Shown in pieces: positions 42,306 to 51,365 of a DNA stretch of 57,010 nt; within the stretch, counting starts at the first letter, position 1; every line of letters begins with the position of its first letter. The notes under the pieces were generated by a model that was not told where the DNA came from, did no database searches, and saw only the letters and a list, made by a program, of their open reading frames with translations. Both the position numbers and the translations under genes were made by a program. Source of the stretch: Leuconostoc gelidum subsp. gelidum KCTC 3527. Lineage in GTDB: Bacteria > Bacillota > Bacilli > Lactobacillales > Lactobacillaceae. Where the stretch lies: positions 1 through 57,010 of the forward strand of contig NZ_AEMI01000028.1 of NCBI RefSeq assembly GCF_000166715.1, in the 5' to 3' direction.

Positions 42306-43082
42306 ATGAAGTTATCAGAAATAAAAGATAAAAAACCGCTTGTATTCAATTATGCAAACTATGTGACACCACAATTTGTGGCTAATGTTGTCAATGTCAT
42401 TGGTGGGTCACCTATCATGGCACGTGAGTTAGAAGAATTTCCAGACTTAGTTGCTGCAAGTGATGCTGTGGTCATCAACAGTGGCACTTGGCGACGTTCG
42501 GAATTACTTGAAACCATTAAACTAGCGCAATTAGCAAATCAAGCCGGTAAAGTTGTCGTTTTGGATCCAGTGGCAGTGGGTATACCTTCACGAAGTTTGC
42601 CAGTGACAGCACTTATGGCAGATGCACAAGTTGATATTATTCGTGGCAATGCAGCTGAAATTGCTTGGTTTGCCGGTGTTGATTTTTCAAGTCAAGGCAT
42701 TGATGCAACTGGTGACGGGGATGTTAGAGAAATTGCAATATTGGCAGCCAAAAAGACAGGTGCAATTATTGCTTTAAGTGGCAAACAAGATGTTATAAGT
42801 GATGGCCATACAACTCGAACGATCGACGTTGATGTGCCACTTTTGGCAACAAATGTTGGGACAGGTGATGCACTTTCGGCTTTAATTGGCACCTATAATA
42901 GTGATGGTATCTCAATTGAGAATACAATGAGAGCAATGGCAACAATGAAACTAGCTGGTGTAAAAGCAAGTAAAAAAGTTAAAACACCTGGTTTTTTTGT
43001 GAATCAATTATTAGATGAACTCTACTTGTTATCAGAAAATGAACTTGATGCATTTATTAATGGTGGTGGGATTCATGATTAA
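42306..43082 (+). CDS. thiM: Hydroxyethylthiazole kinase
   Basis: 258 residues. Motifs are YVTPQFVANVVNVIGGSPIMA, VVLDPVAVGIPSRS, IRGNAAEIAWFAG, and NVGTGDALSALIGTY with the catalytic GxGD-type turn. It phosphorylates 4-methyl-5-(2-hydroxyethyl)thiazole salvaged from outside. First gene of the riboswitch operon. GGGAG is upstream. It overlaps thiD by 8 nt. Confidence 0.96.
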   Translation: MKLSEIKDKKPLVFNYANYVTPQFVANVVNVIGGSPIMARELEEFPDLVAASDAVVINSGTWRRSELLETIKLAQLANQAGKVVVLDPVAVGIPSRSLPVTALMADAQVDIIRGNAAEIAWFAGVDFSSQGIDATGDGDVREIAILAAKKTGAIIALSGKQDVISDGHTTRTIDVDVPLLATNVGTGDALSALIGTYNSDGISIENTMRAMATMKLAGVKASKKVKTPGFFVNQLLDELYLLSENELDAFINGGGIHD

Positions 43083-43908
43083 TGACACACCGCAAGCTTT
43101 GACAATTGCTGGAACAGATTCCAGTGGTGGCGCTGGCATTTCGGCTGATTTGAAAACATTTATGGCACAAGGTGTCTATGGCGGTAATGTCATTGTATCT
43201 GTTACCGCACAGAATACGCGTGATGTTCAGCAAGTTCAGATGATACCGCCTGCAATCATCACACAACAGATACAGTCAATTGCTGATGATTTGTCTATTT
43301 CTGCAGTCAAAACGGGTATGTTAGGTGACGCTCAAACTGTGAACACTGTTGCAAAAGCGCTACAAACTTATAATTTTGGCAGCTATATTTTAGATCCTGT
43401 TATGGTCGCCAAAGGTGGAGCAAAGCTATTGCGCGATGAGGCGATTTTAGCATTAAAAACGCAATTATTACCACTTGCGACTATGGTGACACCAAATATA
43501 CCAGAGGCTGAAGTGCTAACAGAAATGACAATTCAAACACATGAAGATGTCAAAATAGCAGCATATAAATTACAATTATTGGGTGCTAAAAATGTCCTAC
43601 TTAAGGGTGGTCATGGTAGTGAAATAGCGGTGTATGATTTTGCGCTACTTGCTGATGGGAGTCATTTTTGGTTAAAGAGTCAACGGGTTGACACTGAAAG
43701 AACTCATGGGACGGGTGATACACTTTCGGCCGCTATCGCAGCACAATTGACACTCGGCTTTGATATGAAAACTGCCATTATAAAAGGCAAAGCTTATGTC
43801 GACGCAACTATTCGAGATGGCATACAGGTGGGCCATGGTCATGGACCATTAAATCATCTGGCTGTCATTACGAAAGAAAATCAACCGGAGGTTATAAATG
43901 ATATTTAA
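43075..43908 (+). CDS. thiD: Hydroxymethylpyrimidine/phosphomethylpyrimidine kinase
   Basis: 277 residues. Motifs are LTIAGTDSSGGAGISADLKTF, VKTGMLGD, YILDPVMVAKGGAKLL, and HGTGDTLSAAIAAQL. It phosphorylates HMP and HMP-P. The start is ATG 43075, after GGTGGTGGG and overlapping the thiM stop; the longer frame reads inside thiM. The 3' end overlaps thiE by 11 nt. Confidence 0.96.
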   Translation: MINDTPQALTIAGTDSSGGAGISADLKTFMAQGVYGGNVIVSVTAQNTRDVQQVQMIPPAIITQQIQSIADDLSISAVKTGMLGDAQTVNTVAKALQTYNFGSYILDPVMVAKGGAKLLRDEAILALKTQLLPLATMVTPNIPEAEVLTEMTIQTHEDVKIAAYKLQLLGAKNVLLKGGHGSEIAVYDFALLADGSHFWLKSQRVDTERTHGTGDTLSAAIAAQLTLGFDMKTAIIKGKAYVDATIRDGIQVGHGHGPLNHLAVITKENQPEVINDI

Positions 43909-44533
43909 TCGCGCAATGTTAGCACGGTACTTTATACTAGGCACACAAAATGTTACAGATGAACGCATGTTTTACAAAGTGTTAGAGGAAGCGTTGCGTA
44001 ATGGTATTACCTTGTTTCAATATCGTGAAAAAGGTTTTGGGTCCTTGGTTGACGATGATAAATTACGTGTGGCACAACGAGTACGAGAACTCACTTCAGC
44101 CTACCACGTCCCTTTTGTCATAGATGATGATATTGATTTAGCACATATTGTGCATGCAGATGGGGTGCACTTTGGTCAGGGAGATGGTAATATTGCAACT
44201 AATATTGCTGCAAGTCATGGCATGTTTGTTGGTGTGTCAGTGTCTAATCAAATAGAGTATGAACACATTTCATTATTGTCGGGTATTGATAATATTGGTA
44301 TTGGACCAGTGTTTGAAACTAAAAGTAAGGCAGATGCTAAACCAGCAATTGGTTTGATAGAACTTGAGAGATTAGTCGCACAAAGTCGCTGGCCAATGGT
44401 TGCGATTGGTGGTATTAGTCAGGATAATTTAGCGACAGTGTTAGCAACCGATGTTGATGGTGCTGCTGTGATTAGTATGATTAGTGACAGTCCGGATATT
44501 GAAAACGTATTAAAGTATTGGCAGCAATTTTAA
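43898..44533 (+). CDS. thiE: Thiamine-phosphate synthase
   Basis: 211 residues of TIM-barrel TenI/ThiE type: LFQYREKG, FVIDDDIDLAHIVHADGVHFGQGD, IGIGPVFETKSKADA, MVAIGGISQDNLA. It joins HMP-PP and HET-P to thiamine phosphate. No thiC or thiG is seen, so the operon only salvages precursors. GGAGG lies upstream in thiD. Its stop codon lies in the loop of the terminator hairpin. Confidence 0.96.
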   Translation: MIFNRAMLARYFILGTQNVTDERMFYKVLEEALRNGITLFQYREKGFGSLVDDDKLRVAQRVRELTSAYHVPFVIDDDIDLAHIVHADGVHFGQGDGNIATNIAASHGMFVGVSVSNQIEYEHISLLSGIDNIGIGPVFETKSKADAKPAIGLIELERLVAQSRWPMVAIGGISQDNLATVLATDVDGAAVISMISDSPDIENVLKYWQQF

Positions 44534-44547
44534 TTGCTGCTTTTTTT
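44521..44547 (+). terminator. Terminator of the thi operon, overlapping the thiE stop
   Basis: A 7-bp GCAGCAA/TTGCTGC stem whose 6-nt loop holds the thiE TAA, followed by seven T. Confidence 0.88.
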
Positions 44548-44548
44548 G

Positions 44549-44600
44549 TTGAAAAACAATACTATTTTCCGTATAATATATACTATATTGAAAATAGTAT
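44549..44600 (+). promoter_or_regulatory. Promoter and palindromic operator of the padR operon
   Basis: TTGAAA (44549-44554), 17 bp, TATAAT (44572-44577). Two 11-bp inverted arms, ATACTATTTTC (44559-44569) and GAAAATAGTAT (44590-44600), bracket the -10 box. That is the arrangement of an autoregulated PadR operator. Confidence 0.75.
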
Positions 44601-44615
44601 ACAAGAGGTTATAAT

Positions 44616-44927
44616 ATGATGATACAAACACCAACAGTGCTACTTGATGGCACTGTTTTGGCTATTTTAGATAGGCAAGACTTATATGGTTATGCACTGA
44701 CTAAAAAAGTAAAACAACATGTGATTGTTTCGGAATCAACGATGTATCCTGTTTTGCGCCGGCTGGAAAAGGGTGGTGAGCTAACCACCTATAGTGAACC
44801 TTTTGAAGGACGAATGAGAAAATATTATCAATTAACTGATAATGGTCGTGAGCACTTGCGTGGGATTAAAGATGCTTGGCAAGATTTTTCAACAGGGATT
44901 AACGCAATTTTAGGAGAACAAATATGA
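44616..44927 (+). CDS. PadR-family transcriptional regulator
   Basis: 103 residues. Winged helix with AILDRQDLYGYALTKKV, ESTMYPVLRRLEKGGELTTY and GRMRKYYQLTDNGREHL, the PadR hallmark. It is a short subfamily-2 type with a C-terminal dimer helix. It overlaps the next gene by 4 nt. It probably represses its own operon through the palindrome around the -10 box. PadR-DUF1700-DUF4097 sets usually respond to envelope stress. Confidence 0.93.
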   Translation: MMIQTPTVLLDGTVLAILDRQDLYGYALTKKVKQHVIVSESTMYPVLRRLEKGGELTTYSEPFEGRMRKYYQLTDNGREHLRGIKDAWQDFSTGINAILGEQI

Positions 44928-45514
44928 GTTACTTAAATGAATTAGAGGCACACTTACATGCATTGCCACGTGATGAACGTGACGAAACGATGGCATATTA
45001 TGATGAATACTTTACTGATGCTAATTTAAGTAATTCAGCTGCACGTAAACAATTTGGGACACCAAAACAATTTGCACGTCGTTTAATTGCTGATTTTTAT
45101 ATGGATGCTGATGACGAATCAGAGATTAAGCCAAAACAACAATTGCGTATGATTTGGGTAGTCATTTTGGGATTATTGGCTTCACCAGTTATATTACCGG
45201 TTGCCTTGATAATGGTAGCGTTATTAGTTTCAGCATTAGCTGTTGTATTGAGTATAGCAGTAACGATTGTTTCAATTGTAGTGGCCATAATCATAATAGC
45301 GGTGGTCAGCATTGTTACCGGCGTTGCAGTTGTGTTTAACTCACTGAGTGGTGGTATTTTCTTCATGGGTGTCGGAATAGCTGCACTTGGTGTTCTATTA
45401 TTAATTGGTCCACTGATGATATCATTTATGCGTGCGTGCTTTAATGGCCTAATCAACTTAATTAAAGCCATTGGTCGGCGATTTATTAAAAAAGGAGCAA
45501 ATTATGAAGCGTAG
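44924..45514 (+). CDS. DUF1700 (HAAS) membrane protein
   Basis: 196 residues. The N-terminal ~70 residues form the HAAS domain (LNELEAHLHALPRDERDETMAYYDEYF, FGTPKQFARRLIADF). A very hydrophobic block follows with several membrane segments (about 75-185). It likely couples membrane events to PadR or to the DUF4097 partner. Overlaps padR (ATGA) and precedes the DUF4097 gene, whose start lies inside its 3' end. Confidence 0.9.
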   Translation: MSYLNELEAHLHALPRDERDETMAYYDEYFTDANLSNSAARKQFGTPKQFARRLIADFYMDADDESEIKPKQQLRMIWVVILGLLASPVILPVALIMVALLVSALAVVLSIAVTIVSIVVAIIIIAVVSIVTGVAVVFNSLSGGIFFMGVGIAALGVLLLIGPLMISFMRACFNGLINLIKAIGRRFIKKGANYEA

Positions 45515-46391
45515 AACTATTATTGGTTGGTCCTTATTGGCAGTTGGTGTTGTGATGGCAACTTCAACGGCATTGATTGAAAAGCCAGGAACGGTTGTTT
45601 GGCATAATGGGTTCTCTTATCAAAAAAGAGGATCTGTTAAAGATTATGATTTATCTCAGCAGTTACCTAGAAATACACAAGATATTCAAAAAATTGCGAT
45701 AGACGCTACTGATACGGATATTTATGTTCAGCGGGGGGAAACATTTTCGATAACGGAAACGCATGTTGAAAGTAAAAATAAAGCAAAAATTAGTTTTTCA
45801 AATGGTGAGTTGAAAATAGAAAAGCCAACAGGGGATCATTCTATTTTGAACTTTGATTGGCGTGAATTGTATCATGACAATTCGCCAAGATTGACGATTA
45901 CTGTACCCACCCATGTACGCCTTAATACAATTGGTATTACACAAGAAAACTCTGAGGTGACAGTGGCAGATGTTAATGCTAATACAATTAATATCAGGTC
46001 AAATAATGATGATGTGAATCTCATTCGTGTGACATCACAAAACACGATGGTTGACGTGCAAAATGCAGCGGCTAATTTGCACAATGTAACAATTGATAAG
46101 TTACGGGTCAAATCAAATAATGATGATTTCAAGTTAGCTGGCAGTTCTGTGAAAATACTTGAAGCTGATTTGAAAAATGGCGATGCAGATGTTGAACATA
46201 GCAAAATTGAAACTGGCGGGCACATACGCAATCAAAATGGTGATATCTCAATAGAAACAACACAGTTACCCACATTTTCAACGCACAATAATAATGGTGA
46301 TGTTGAAGTGTCATCTACTTTAACTGGGCAACAGCGGGGGAATCCTACTTTCGTGATTCAGAATCAACATGGCGATATTGAAATTAAATGA
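45504..46391 (+). CDS. DUF4097 family surface protein
   Basis: 295 residues. One N-terminal membrane segment or signal (about 5-22), then a repetitive beta-helix-like region in which NNDDVNL, NNDDFKL, NGDADVEHS, QNGDISIE, NNGDVEVS, QHGDIEIK recur, the DUF4097 (LiaX-like) rung pattern. LiaX-type proteins monitor antimicrobial peptides. The start is ATG 45504 with AAAGGAG 6 nt before; the longer frame runs into DUF1700. It ends at the C terminus without an anchor. Confidence 0.9.
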   Translation: MKRRTIIGWSLLAVGVVMATSTALIEKPGTVVWHNGFSYQKRGSVKDYDLSQQLPRNTQDIQKIAIDATDTDIYVQRGETFSITETHVESKNKAKISFSNGELKIEKPTGDHSILNFDWRELYHDNSPRLTITVPTHVRLNTIGITQENSEVTVADVNANTINIRSNNDDVNLIRVTSQNTMVDVQNAAANLHNVTIDKLRVKSNNDDFKLAGSSVKILEADLKNGDADVEHSKIETGGHIRNQNGDISIETTQLPTFSTHNNNGDVEVSSTLTGQQRGNPTFVIQNQHGDIEIK

Positions 46392-46500
46392 TACCAAAAT
46401 CGTCATCTAGTATAATCAAAAAATTAAAAGTTATCGGTGACTAAACCTGAAGCGCGGGCAACAGTTAAGGATGCATAAAAGTTGCTTAAGTATTAAAATT

Positions 46501-46529
46501 TTGGAACTTGGCTAGAATTAGTTTATAAT
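46501..46529 (+). promoter_or_regulatory. Promoter of the DUF368 gene
   Basis: TTGGAA-N17-TATAAT, about 50 nt before the ATG. The ~100 nt before it show no gene. Confidence 0.75.
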
Positions 46530-46578
46530 TATATAGAAATTCTGTTGGGCTCCTGAACTAATTGGAATGTAGGAAATT

Positions 46579-47415
46579 ATGAAAAATGATAGTATTAAAA
46601 ATTGGTTGACGCGTTTTTTCAAGGGTGTTTTTATTGCCTTGGGATTTATTTTACCTGGTGTATCCGGTGGTGTTTTAGCAGCCATACTTGGTCTTTATGA
46701 ACGTATGCTTAATTTTATGGCACATATCCGTCAAAATTTTAAACGCGACTTCTGGTATTTCGTTCCAGTAGGATTAGGCGGCATTGTAGGTATTATTTTA
46801 TTAAGTAATCCATTAGAGTATCTATTAACGACCTACAAAGCGATTATACTGTGGGGGTTTGCAGGTGCAATTGTCGGTACATTACCGTCATTATTTAGAG
46901 AGAGTGCAAAAGAAGGGCGTCAACGATCCGATTGGTATATTTTTGCTGGTACGGTAGTTTTTGGTGGCCTGTTCTTGTATAATATGACAGCAATTTTTGG
47001 GGAGATGCCAGTGAATTTTTTCTCATGGTTATTGGCGGGTGGCTTAATTGCACTAGGTATTATCGTACCTGGGTTGAGTCCCTCGAATTTATTACTTTAT
47101 CTGGGCTTATTTGATCCGATGATTAAAGGATTTAAAAGTGCTGATCTCGATGTTTTTATACCAATGGCGATTGGTGGCCTAATTACGCTCGTGCTTTTTT
47201 CAAAAATTATGCATTACTTACTACAAAATTTTCATGCGAAAGTTTACCATTTCATTCTCGGTATTGTTGTTGTATCAACACTATTGATTGTTATCCCACC
47301 AGTGGCTGACTATTCGGGCTTTACGATTGTGAGCATGTTGATTAGTACGTTTTTATTTGCAATTGGTGTGTGGTTAGGTTATTGGATGAGTCATTTAGAA
47401 CAAAAGTATAAATAA
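46579..47415 (+). CDS. DUF368 family (PopT-type) polyprenyl-phosphate transporter
   Basis: 278 residues with eight membrane segments in two inverted halves. The half-signatures are FILPGVSGGVLAAILGLYERML and GIIVPGLSPSNLLLYLGLFDPMI. DUF368 members (PopT) have been shown to return undecaprenyl phosphate from the outer to the inner leaflet of the membrane. That would support wall polymer recycling here. GTAGGA precedes the ATG. It has its own promoter, after the PadR operon. Confidence 0.88.
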   Translation: MKNDSIKNWLTRFFKGVFIALGFILPGVSGGVLAAILGLYERMLNFMAHIRQNFKRDFWYFVPVGLGGIVGIILLSNPLEYLLTTYKAIILWGFAGAIVGTLPSLFRESAKEGRQRSDWYIFAGTVVFGGLFLYNMTAIFGEMPVNFFSWLLAGGLIALGIIVPGLSPSNLLLYLGLFDPMIKGFKSADLDVFIPMAIGGLITLVLFSKIMHYLLQNFHAKVYHFILGIVVVSTLLIVIPPVADYSGFTIVSMLISTFLFAIGVWLGYWMSHLEQKYK

Positions 47416-47429
47416 AAAATAAACTTTAA

Positions 47430-47482
47430 AAAACGAGCTGTGCAACACACAATATATGATTGTGTACTGTACAGCTCGTTTT
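47430..47482. terminator. Bidirectional terminator between DUF368 and pepF
   Basis: A 15-bp arm AAAACGAGCTGTGCA pairs with TGTACAGCTCGTTTT with one G-U. An inner ACACAAT/ATTGTGT helix closes the loop. Confidence 0.88.
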
Positions 47483-47499
47483 ATGATGTGTTTGGAAAA

Positions 47500-49299
47500 T
47501 TAAATAAATTGCTCGGATAACTTTAAAAATTCATTGATATCTGATTGAATGAGATCAGCGCCGGCTTGCCAAAAGTCGGGTTGCGTGAGGTCAACATTGA
47601 GATGTTTGTGAGCCAGTGCCTCAGATTTCATATTGGCTGTATCGCGAAGCAAAGCAATATATTTATCTTCAAAGCCTGCGCCATCTTTTTGTGCTTGGGC
47701 ATATATGCCCGCTGAAAATAAATAACCAAATGTGTATGGAAAGTTATAGAAAGGCACAGAGTCAATGAAGAAGTGAAGTTTAGAGGACCAAAAATGTGGA
47801 TGACGCACATCAAGAATACCGTCAAACGCATTTTTTTGTGCTTCGTCCATGAGTTCGTTTAATCGTTGTGGTGTCACAATACCATTTTTACGTTCACTGT
47901 AAAAAGCATCCTCAAACAAAAAGCGTGCGTGTATATTTAAAAACATGGCAATAGGATTTGTCATTTTGGCATCAAGCAATACTAATTTTTCGGCGTCAGA
48001 TTTGGCACCGGAAACATTAGCATCATTGACAATGAGTTCGGCAAATGTTGAAGCAGTTTCCGCAACGTTCATTGCATAAGCGTCTCGCCATAGTGGTAAA
48101 TCAGTTAATTGTGCTGAATGGAAAGCGTGACCAAGTTCATGTGCAATAGTCGCAGCGTCGTTAACAGAACCTGTGTAAGTCAAGAAAATACGAGATTCAT
48201 GCAAATCAGGGACAGATTCCATATAACCACCAGGTTGCTTACCTGGTCGATTTTCTGATTCAATCCAGTTATTTTCAAAGGCCTTTCTAGCAAATTTGGC
48301 CATTTTTGGTGAAAATTTACCAAATTGTTCAATGATGAAGGCTGCGGCATCATCGTATGATACTTCTTTTGGTTGATAATCACCAATATGTGTTAACGGA
48401 GCAACCTGATCTTGCCAACCCATTTCTTTTAAACCAAGTAACTGTTTTTTACGATCAAAGTAAGGTTTAAACATAGACTTATTAGCGTCAACAACACGCC
48501 ACATTGTGTCTAAAGTAGCTTGAGACATACGATTCATTTCAAGCGGTTGTTCCAAATGGGATTGCCGACCATGGGCATTTTGATTTGTTAAACGAAAACC
48601 AGCTAAATGGTTGAGGGTGTCTGCCGTTAAATTTTCAGCATTTCCCCACATTTTTTCATAATTGCTCATGATATTAGCGCGCGTGTCGTTATTGGGTTCA
48701 CCATCAAGCATATTTAGGGCTTGTCCAGCGGAAATATGACGGGTTTTACTGTCTTCAGAATCGGTGTAATTCATTGATAGAGAGGCGGAAATGGTGTCAT
48801 AATGTTGTGACCATGCTTGCTGACCGTCTAAGTCAAATTGATTAATTAAAGCTTCAGTTGCATCATCGCGTAGTCGTTTGGCATCTGTTCGTAATTCTGT
48901 GAGGTAAAAAGCAATTTGTTCAAGACGAGGTGATGTGAGTGCTTGCGCGAATGACGACTCATCTAGGGACAAGAGTAATTTTTGAAATTTATTCAAGGGT
49001 ACTGAAAAGGCAACAAATAGTTTACCGAGTTTATTAAACTGCGGGCCATAGATGCTGTTACCATAGTCGACAGATGCTAAACCGTTGATAAAAATACTTA
49101 TAGTGCCTAAACCTGAGCCAATAGTTTGCGCTAAATCAGCTAAATCAGCAATTTTTTCAGATGTTGGTTCAGATGACATAACTTGTTGGTCAAAATTTTT
49201 AATCTGGTCGTCAACTAACTGATATTTTTGTGCCAGTTGAGGTGAGTTGATACCGCCAGGGTAAATACTATCTAAATCCCAGTTTTGTGAATAAGTCAT
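47500..49299 (-). CDS. pepF: Oligoendopeptidase F (M3 family)
   Basis: 599 residues. The zinc site is H387-E-L-G-H391 in TIAHELGHAFHSAQ, with the third ligand Glu in NVAETASTFAEL. The C-terminal region contains FYNFPYTFGYLFSAGIYAQ. This cytosolic metallopeptidase cuts peptides of about 7-20 residues. AAGGATAACTT precedes the ATG. It is a single gene flanked by terminator and divergent hydrolase. Confidence 0.95.
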   Translation of the reverse strand: MTYSQNWDLDSIYPGGINSPQLAQKYQLVDDQIKNFDQQVMSSEPTSEKIADLADLAQTIGSGLGTISIFINGLASVDYGNSIYGPQFNKLGKLFVAFSVPLNKFQKLLLSLDESSFAQALTSPRLEQIAFYLTELRTDAKRLRDDATEALINQFDLDGQQAWSQHYDTISASLSMNYTDSEDSKTRHISAGQALNMLDGEPNNDTRANIMSNYEKMWGNAENLTADTLNHLAGFRLTNQNAHGRQSHLEQPLEMNRMSQATLDTMWRVVDANKSMFKPYFDRKKQLLGLKEMGWQDQVAPLTHIGDYQPKEVSYDDAAAFIIEQFGKFSPKMAKFARKAFENNWIESENRPGKQPGGYMESVPDLHESRIFLTYTGSVNDAATIAHELGHAFHSAQLTDLPLWRDAYAMNVAETASTFAELIVNDANVSGAKSDAEKLVLLDAKMTNPIAMFLNIHARFLFEDAFYSERKNGIVTPQRLNELMDEAQKNAFDGILDVRHPHFWSSKLHFFIDSVPFYNFPYTFGYLFSAGIYAQAQKDGAGFEDKYIALLRDTANMKSEALAHKHLNVDLTQPDFWQAGADLIQSDINEFLKLSEQFI

Positions 49300-49447
49300 A
49301 AGTTATCCTTTTTTATTTTTCTTTTAAGTATACCATTCTTCATGGTTTAACAATTGCAATTAAATGAAATTTTTATAATGATGACCGACAGCCGGTTTTG
49401 TTGCTACAACTCTTGAGGTGGTGTAAAATTATTATTTTAAGGGGTAA

Positions 49448-50383
49448 ATGAATATGCACAACTTAGTCAAATGGTTGATTTGCTTTATTATAGTTATTGC
49501 TATGATTTTACTTGTGGCAGGCATGTATTTTTTTCATGTTGCTCAAGTACGTGATCCAAAAGCTAATCAACCAGACGTCTTGCGCACAAAAACTAATCCG
49601 CTCTACCAATATGAGCATAAATTTTTAGCACGAGACAAACAAACGTGGCATGAAACAACCAAGGATGGGTTAAAGTTAGACGCATGGTATGTGGCCGCTG
49701 ACAAGAAAACAAATAAAACGGCCATTTTGGCACATGGTTGGCATAACAATAAAACAACTATGGCTATTTATGGTGAACTTTTTCATGATCTTGGCTATAA
49801 TGTTCTCATACCAGATAATCGCGCACATGGTAAGTCACAGGGAAAAATCATCGGTTATGGCTGGCTTGATCGACGTGATTATAGTCAATGGTTAAACCAA
49901 ATTATTGACACTAATGGTAATAATTCAGATATTATCATGTATGGTATGAGCATGGGTGCTGCGACTGTCTTGTCAGTTTCAGGTGAATCAGACTTGCCGT
50001 CACAAGTTAAGGCAGTTATTGCCGACTCGTCATATACCAGTCTATTAGAAGAAACAAAACATGAAGCAGGTAATATGTATAAATTACCTTGGTTCCCACT
50101 TGTTAATATTACTTCAGGTATTTCAAAAGTTCGTGCAGGTTATTTTTATGGGGAGGCGAGTCCGCTAAAACAAGTGGCTAAAAGTACGCGACCAACATTC
50201 TTTATACATGGTAGCGCAGATACCTTCGTGCCGACTAAAATGGTCTATTCTTTATACCATGCCTTAAACGCTCCGAAACAATTATGGATTGGTAAGGGGT
50301 CAGAACATGTGCAGACTTTCCACGATCATCCCATTGAATACCGTCATAAAATTCAATCTTTTTTGAACCAATATGATAAATAG
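49448..50383 (+). CDS. Membrane-anchored alpha/beta hydrolase
   Basis: 311 residues. One N-terminal hydrophobic anchor (about 6-28), then an alpha/beta hydrolase: oxyanion loop LAHGWHNNKTTM, nucleophile elbow YGMSMGAATVL, Asp in FIHGSADTFVP and His in GKGSEHVQTF. The catalytic domain is probably outside the cell. Similar proteins are called YqkD/DUF1749-like hydrolases or cell-surface esterases. The substrate is unknown. The ATG has AGGGG upstream. Confidence 0.87.
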   Translation: MNMHNLVKWLICFIIVIAMILLVAGMYFFHVAQVRDPKANQPDVLRTKTNPLYQYEHKFLARDKQTWHETTKDGLKLDAWYVAADKKTNKTAILAHGWHNNKTTMAIYGELFHDLGYNVLIPDNRAHGKSQGKIIGYGWLDRRDYSQWLNQIIDTNGNNSDIIMYGMSMGAATVLSVSGESDLPSQVKAVIADSSYTSLLEETKHEAGNMYKLPWFPLVNITSGISKVRAGYFYGEASPLKQVAKSTRPTFFIHGSADTFVPTKMVYSLYHALNAPKQLWIGKGSEHVQTFHDHPIEYRHKIQSFLNQYDK

Positions 50384-50441
50384 TTGCAATAACAGTAATG
50401 ATTTAAATGAAATAGTCCCTTGCTTGTAAGCGTGCTTTTCA

Positions 50442-50450
50442 TGATATAAT
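50442..50450 (+). promoter_or_regulatory. Extended -10 promoter of proBA
   Basis: TGA-TATAAT, about 100 nt before proB. TTGCTT lies 19 bp upstream. I see no T-box in the leader. Confidence 0.55.
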
Positions 50451-50548
50451 AATGGATATTAAATGAGGGAATCATTAAACACCAGTTTATGTTATGTATT
50501 TTGAATAATAATTGACATAATCTCGTAGAGAATTTGGAAGAAAAAATT

Positions 50549-51364
50549 ATGCAGGTAGTGTCAGAAAAAAGTAGCTCTGCCAATGATTGGCGCCGTATAG
50601 TGATTAAGGTTGGTACTAGCACGATTGTTGATGCATCAGGTGAGATTAAATATCCAGTGATTAATCGTTTGTCACAAACACTGACACAATTACAAAAATC
50701 TGGATATGACATTATTCTCGTCACTTCAGGGGCAATTGGTGTCGCTTTGCAACAAATGAAAATGCTGAAAAGACCAACAGATATTCCGTCCCAACAAGCA
50801 TTAGCAGCTATTGGTCAAAGTTATTTGATGGCGATTTATAATCAAAGCTTTGCTTTCTATCAACAGCATGTTGGGCAAGTATTATTAACGTATGATGTTT
50901 TTAATAATAAGCAGATGCTACAACATACGATTGATGCGATTGAAGCTATGTTAGCACAACATGTGATTCCAATTATTAACGAAAATGATGTGATTGCAGT
51001 TGACGAGTTGGACCATCAACATTCATTTGGTGATAATGATCGCCTAGCAGCTATTGTCACACATGAAACAAATGCTGATGGCCTCATTGTATTAAGTGAT
51101 ATTGACGCGTTATATACTGACAACCCTTATGTGAATCCAACTGCTAAAAAAATACCACTTGTTACGCAAGTAACGCCAGAATTAATGGCTAGTGCCAGTG
51201 GTTCATCAGATTTAGGAACCGGTGGTATGGCGACAAAACTTTATGCTGCTGAATATTTGATTTCAAAGCAACGCCAAATGATATTAATTAATGGTAAAAA
51301 TCCTGCTACGATTCTAGATGTTGTAGCTGGCAAAAAAATCGGTACATTATTTAAAGGAGTGTAA
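50549..51364 (+). CDS. proB: Glutamate 5-kinase
   Basis: 271 residues of the amino acid kinase fold: VIKVGTSTIVDASG, LVTSGAIGVALQQM, INENDVIAVDEL, FGDNDRLAAIV, and GTGGMATKLYAAEYL. The PUA domain found in longer ProB proteins is absent, as usual in cocci. It starts proline synthesis by making glutamyl-5-phosphate. The start is ATG 50549 with GGAAG; the TTG five codons upstream overlaps that site. The stop is 1 nt before proA. Confidence 0.95.
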   Translation: MQVVSEKSSSANDWRRIVIKVGTSTIVDASGEIKYPVINRLSQTLTQLQKSGYDIILVTSGAIGVALQQMKMLKRPTDIPSQQALAAIGQSYLMAIYNQSFAFYQQHVGQVLLTYDVFNNKQMLQHTIDAIEAMLAQHVIPIINENDVIAVDELDHQHSFGDNDRLAAIVTHETNADGLIVLSDIDALYTDNPYVNPTAKKIPLVTQVTPELMASASGSSDLGTGGMATKLYAAEYLISKQRQMILINGKNPATILDVVAGKKIGTLFKGV

Positions 51365-51365
51365 T

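Noticed and set aside
45097-45471. 124-codon minus-strand frame
   Set aside because: Antisense to DUF1700; Ile/Thr-rich low-complexity shadow of its membrane segments.
45872-46231. 119-codon minus-strand frame
   Set aside because: Antisense shadow of the DUF4097 repeats, no start signals.
50457-50548. T-box leader upstream of proBA
   Set aside because: No T-box sequence or specifier-type stem is visible and the leader is too short.
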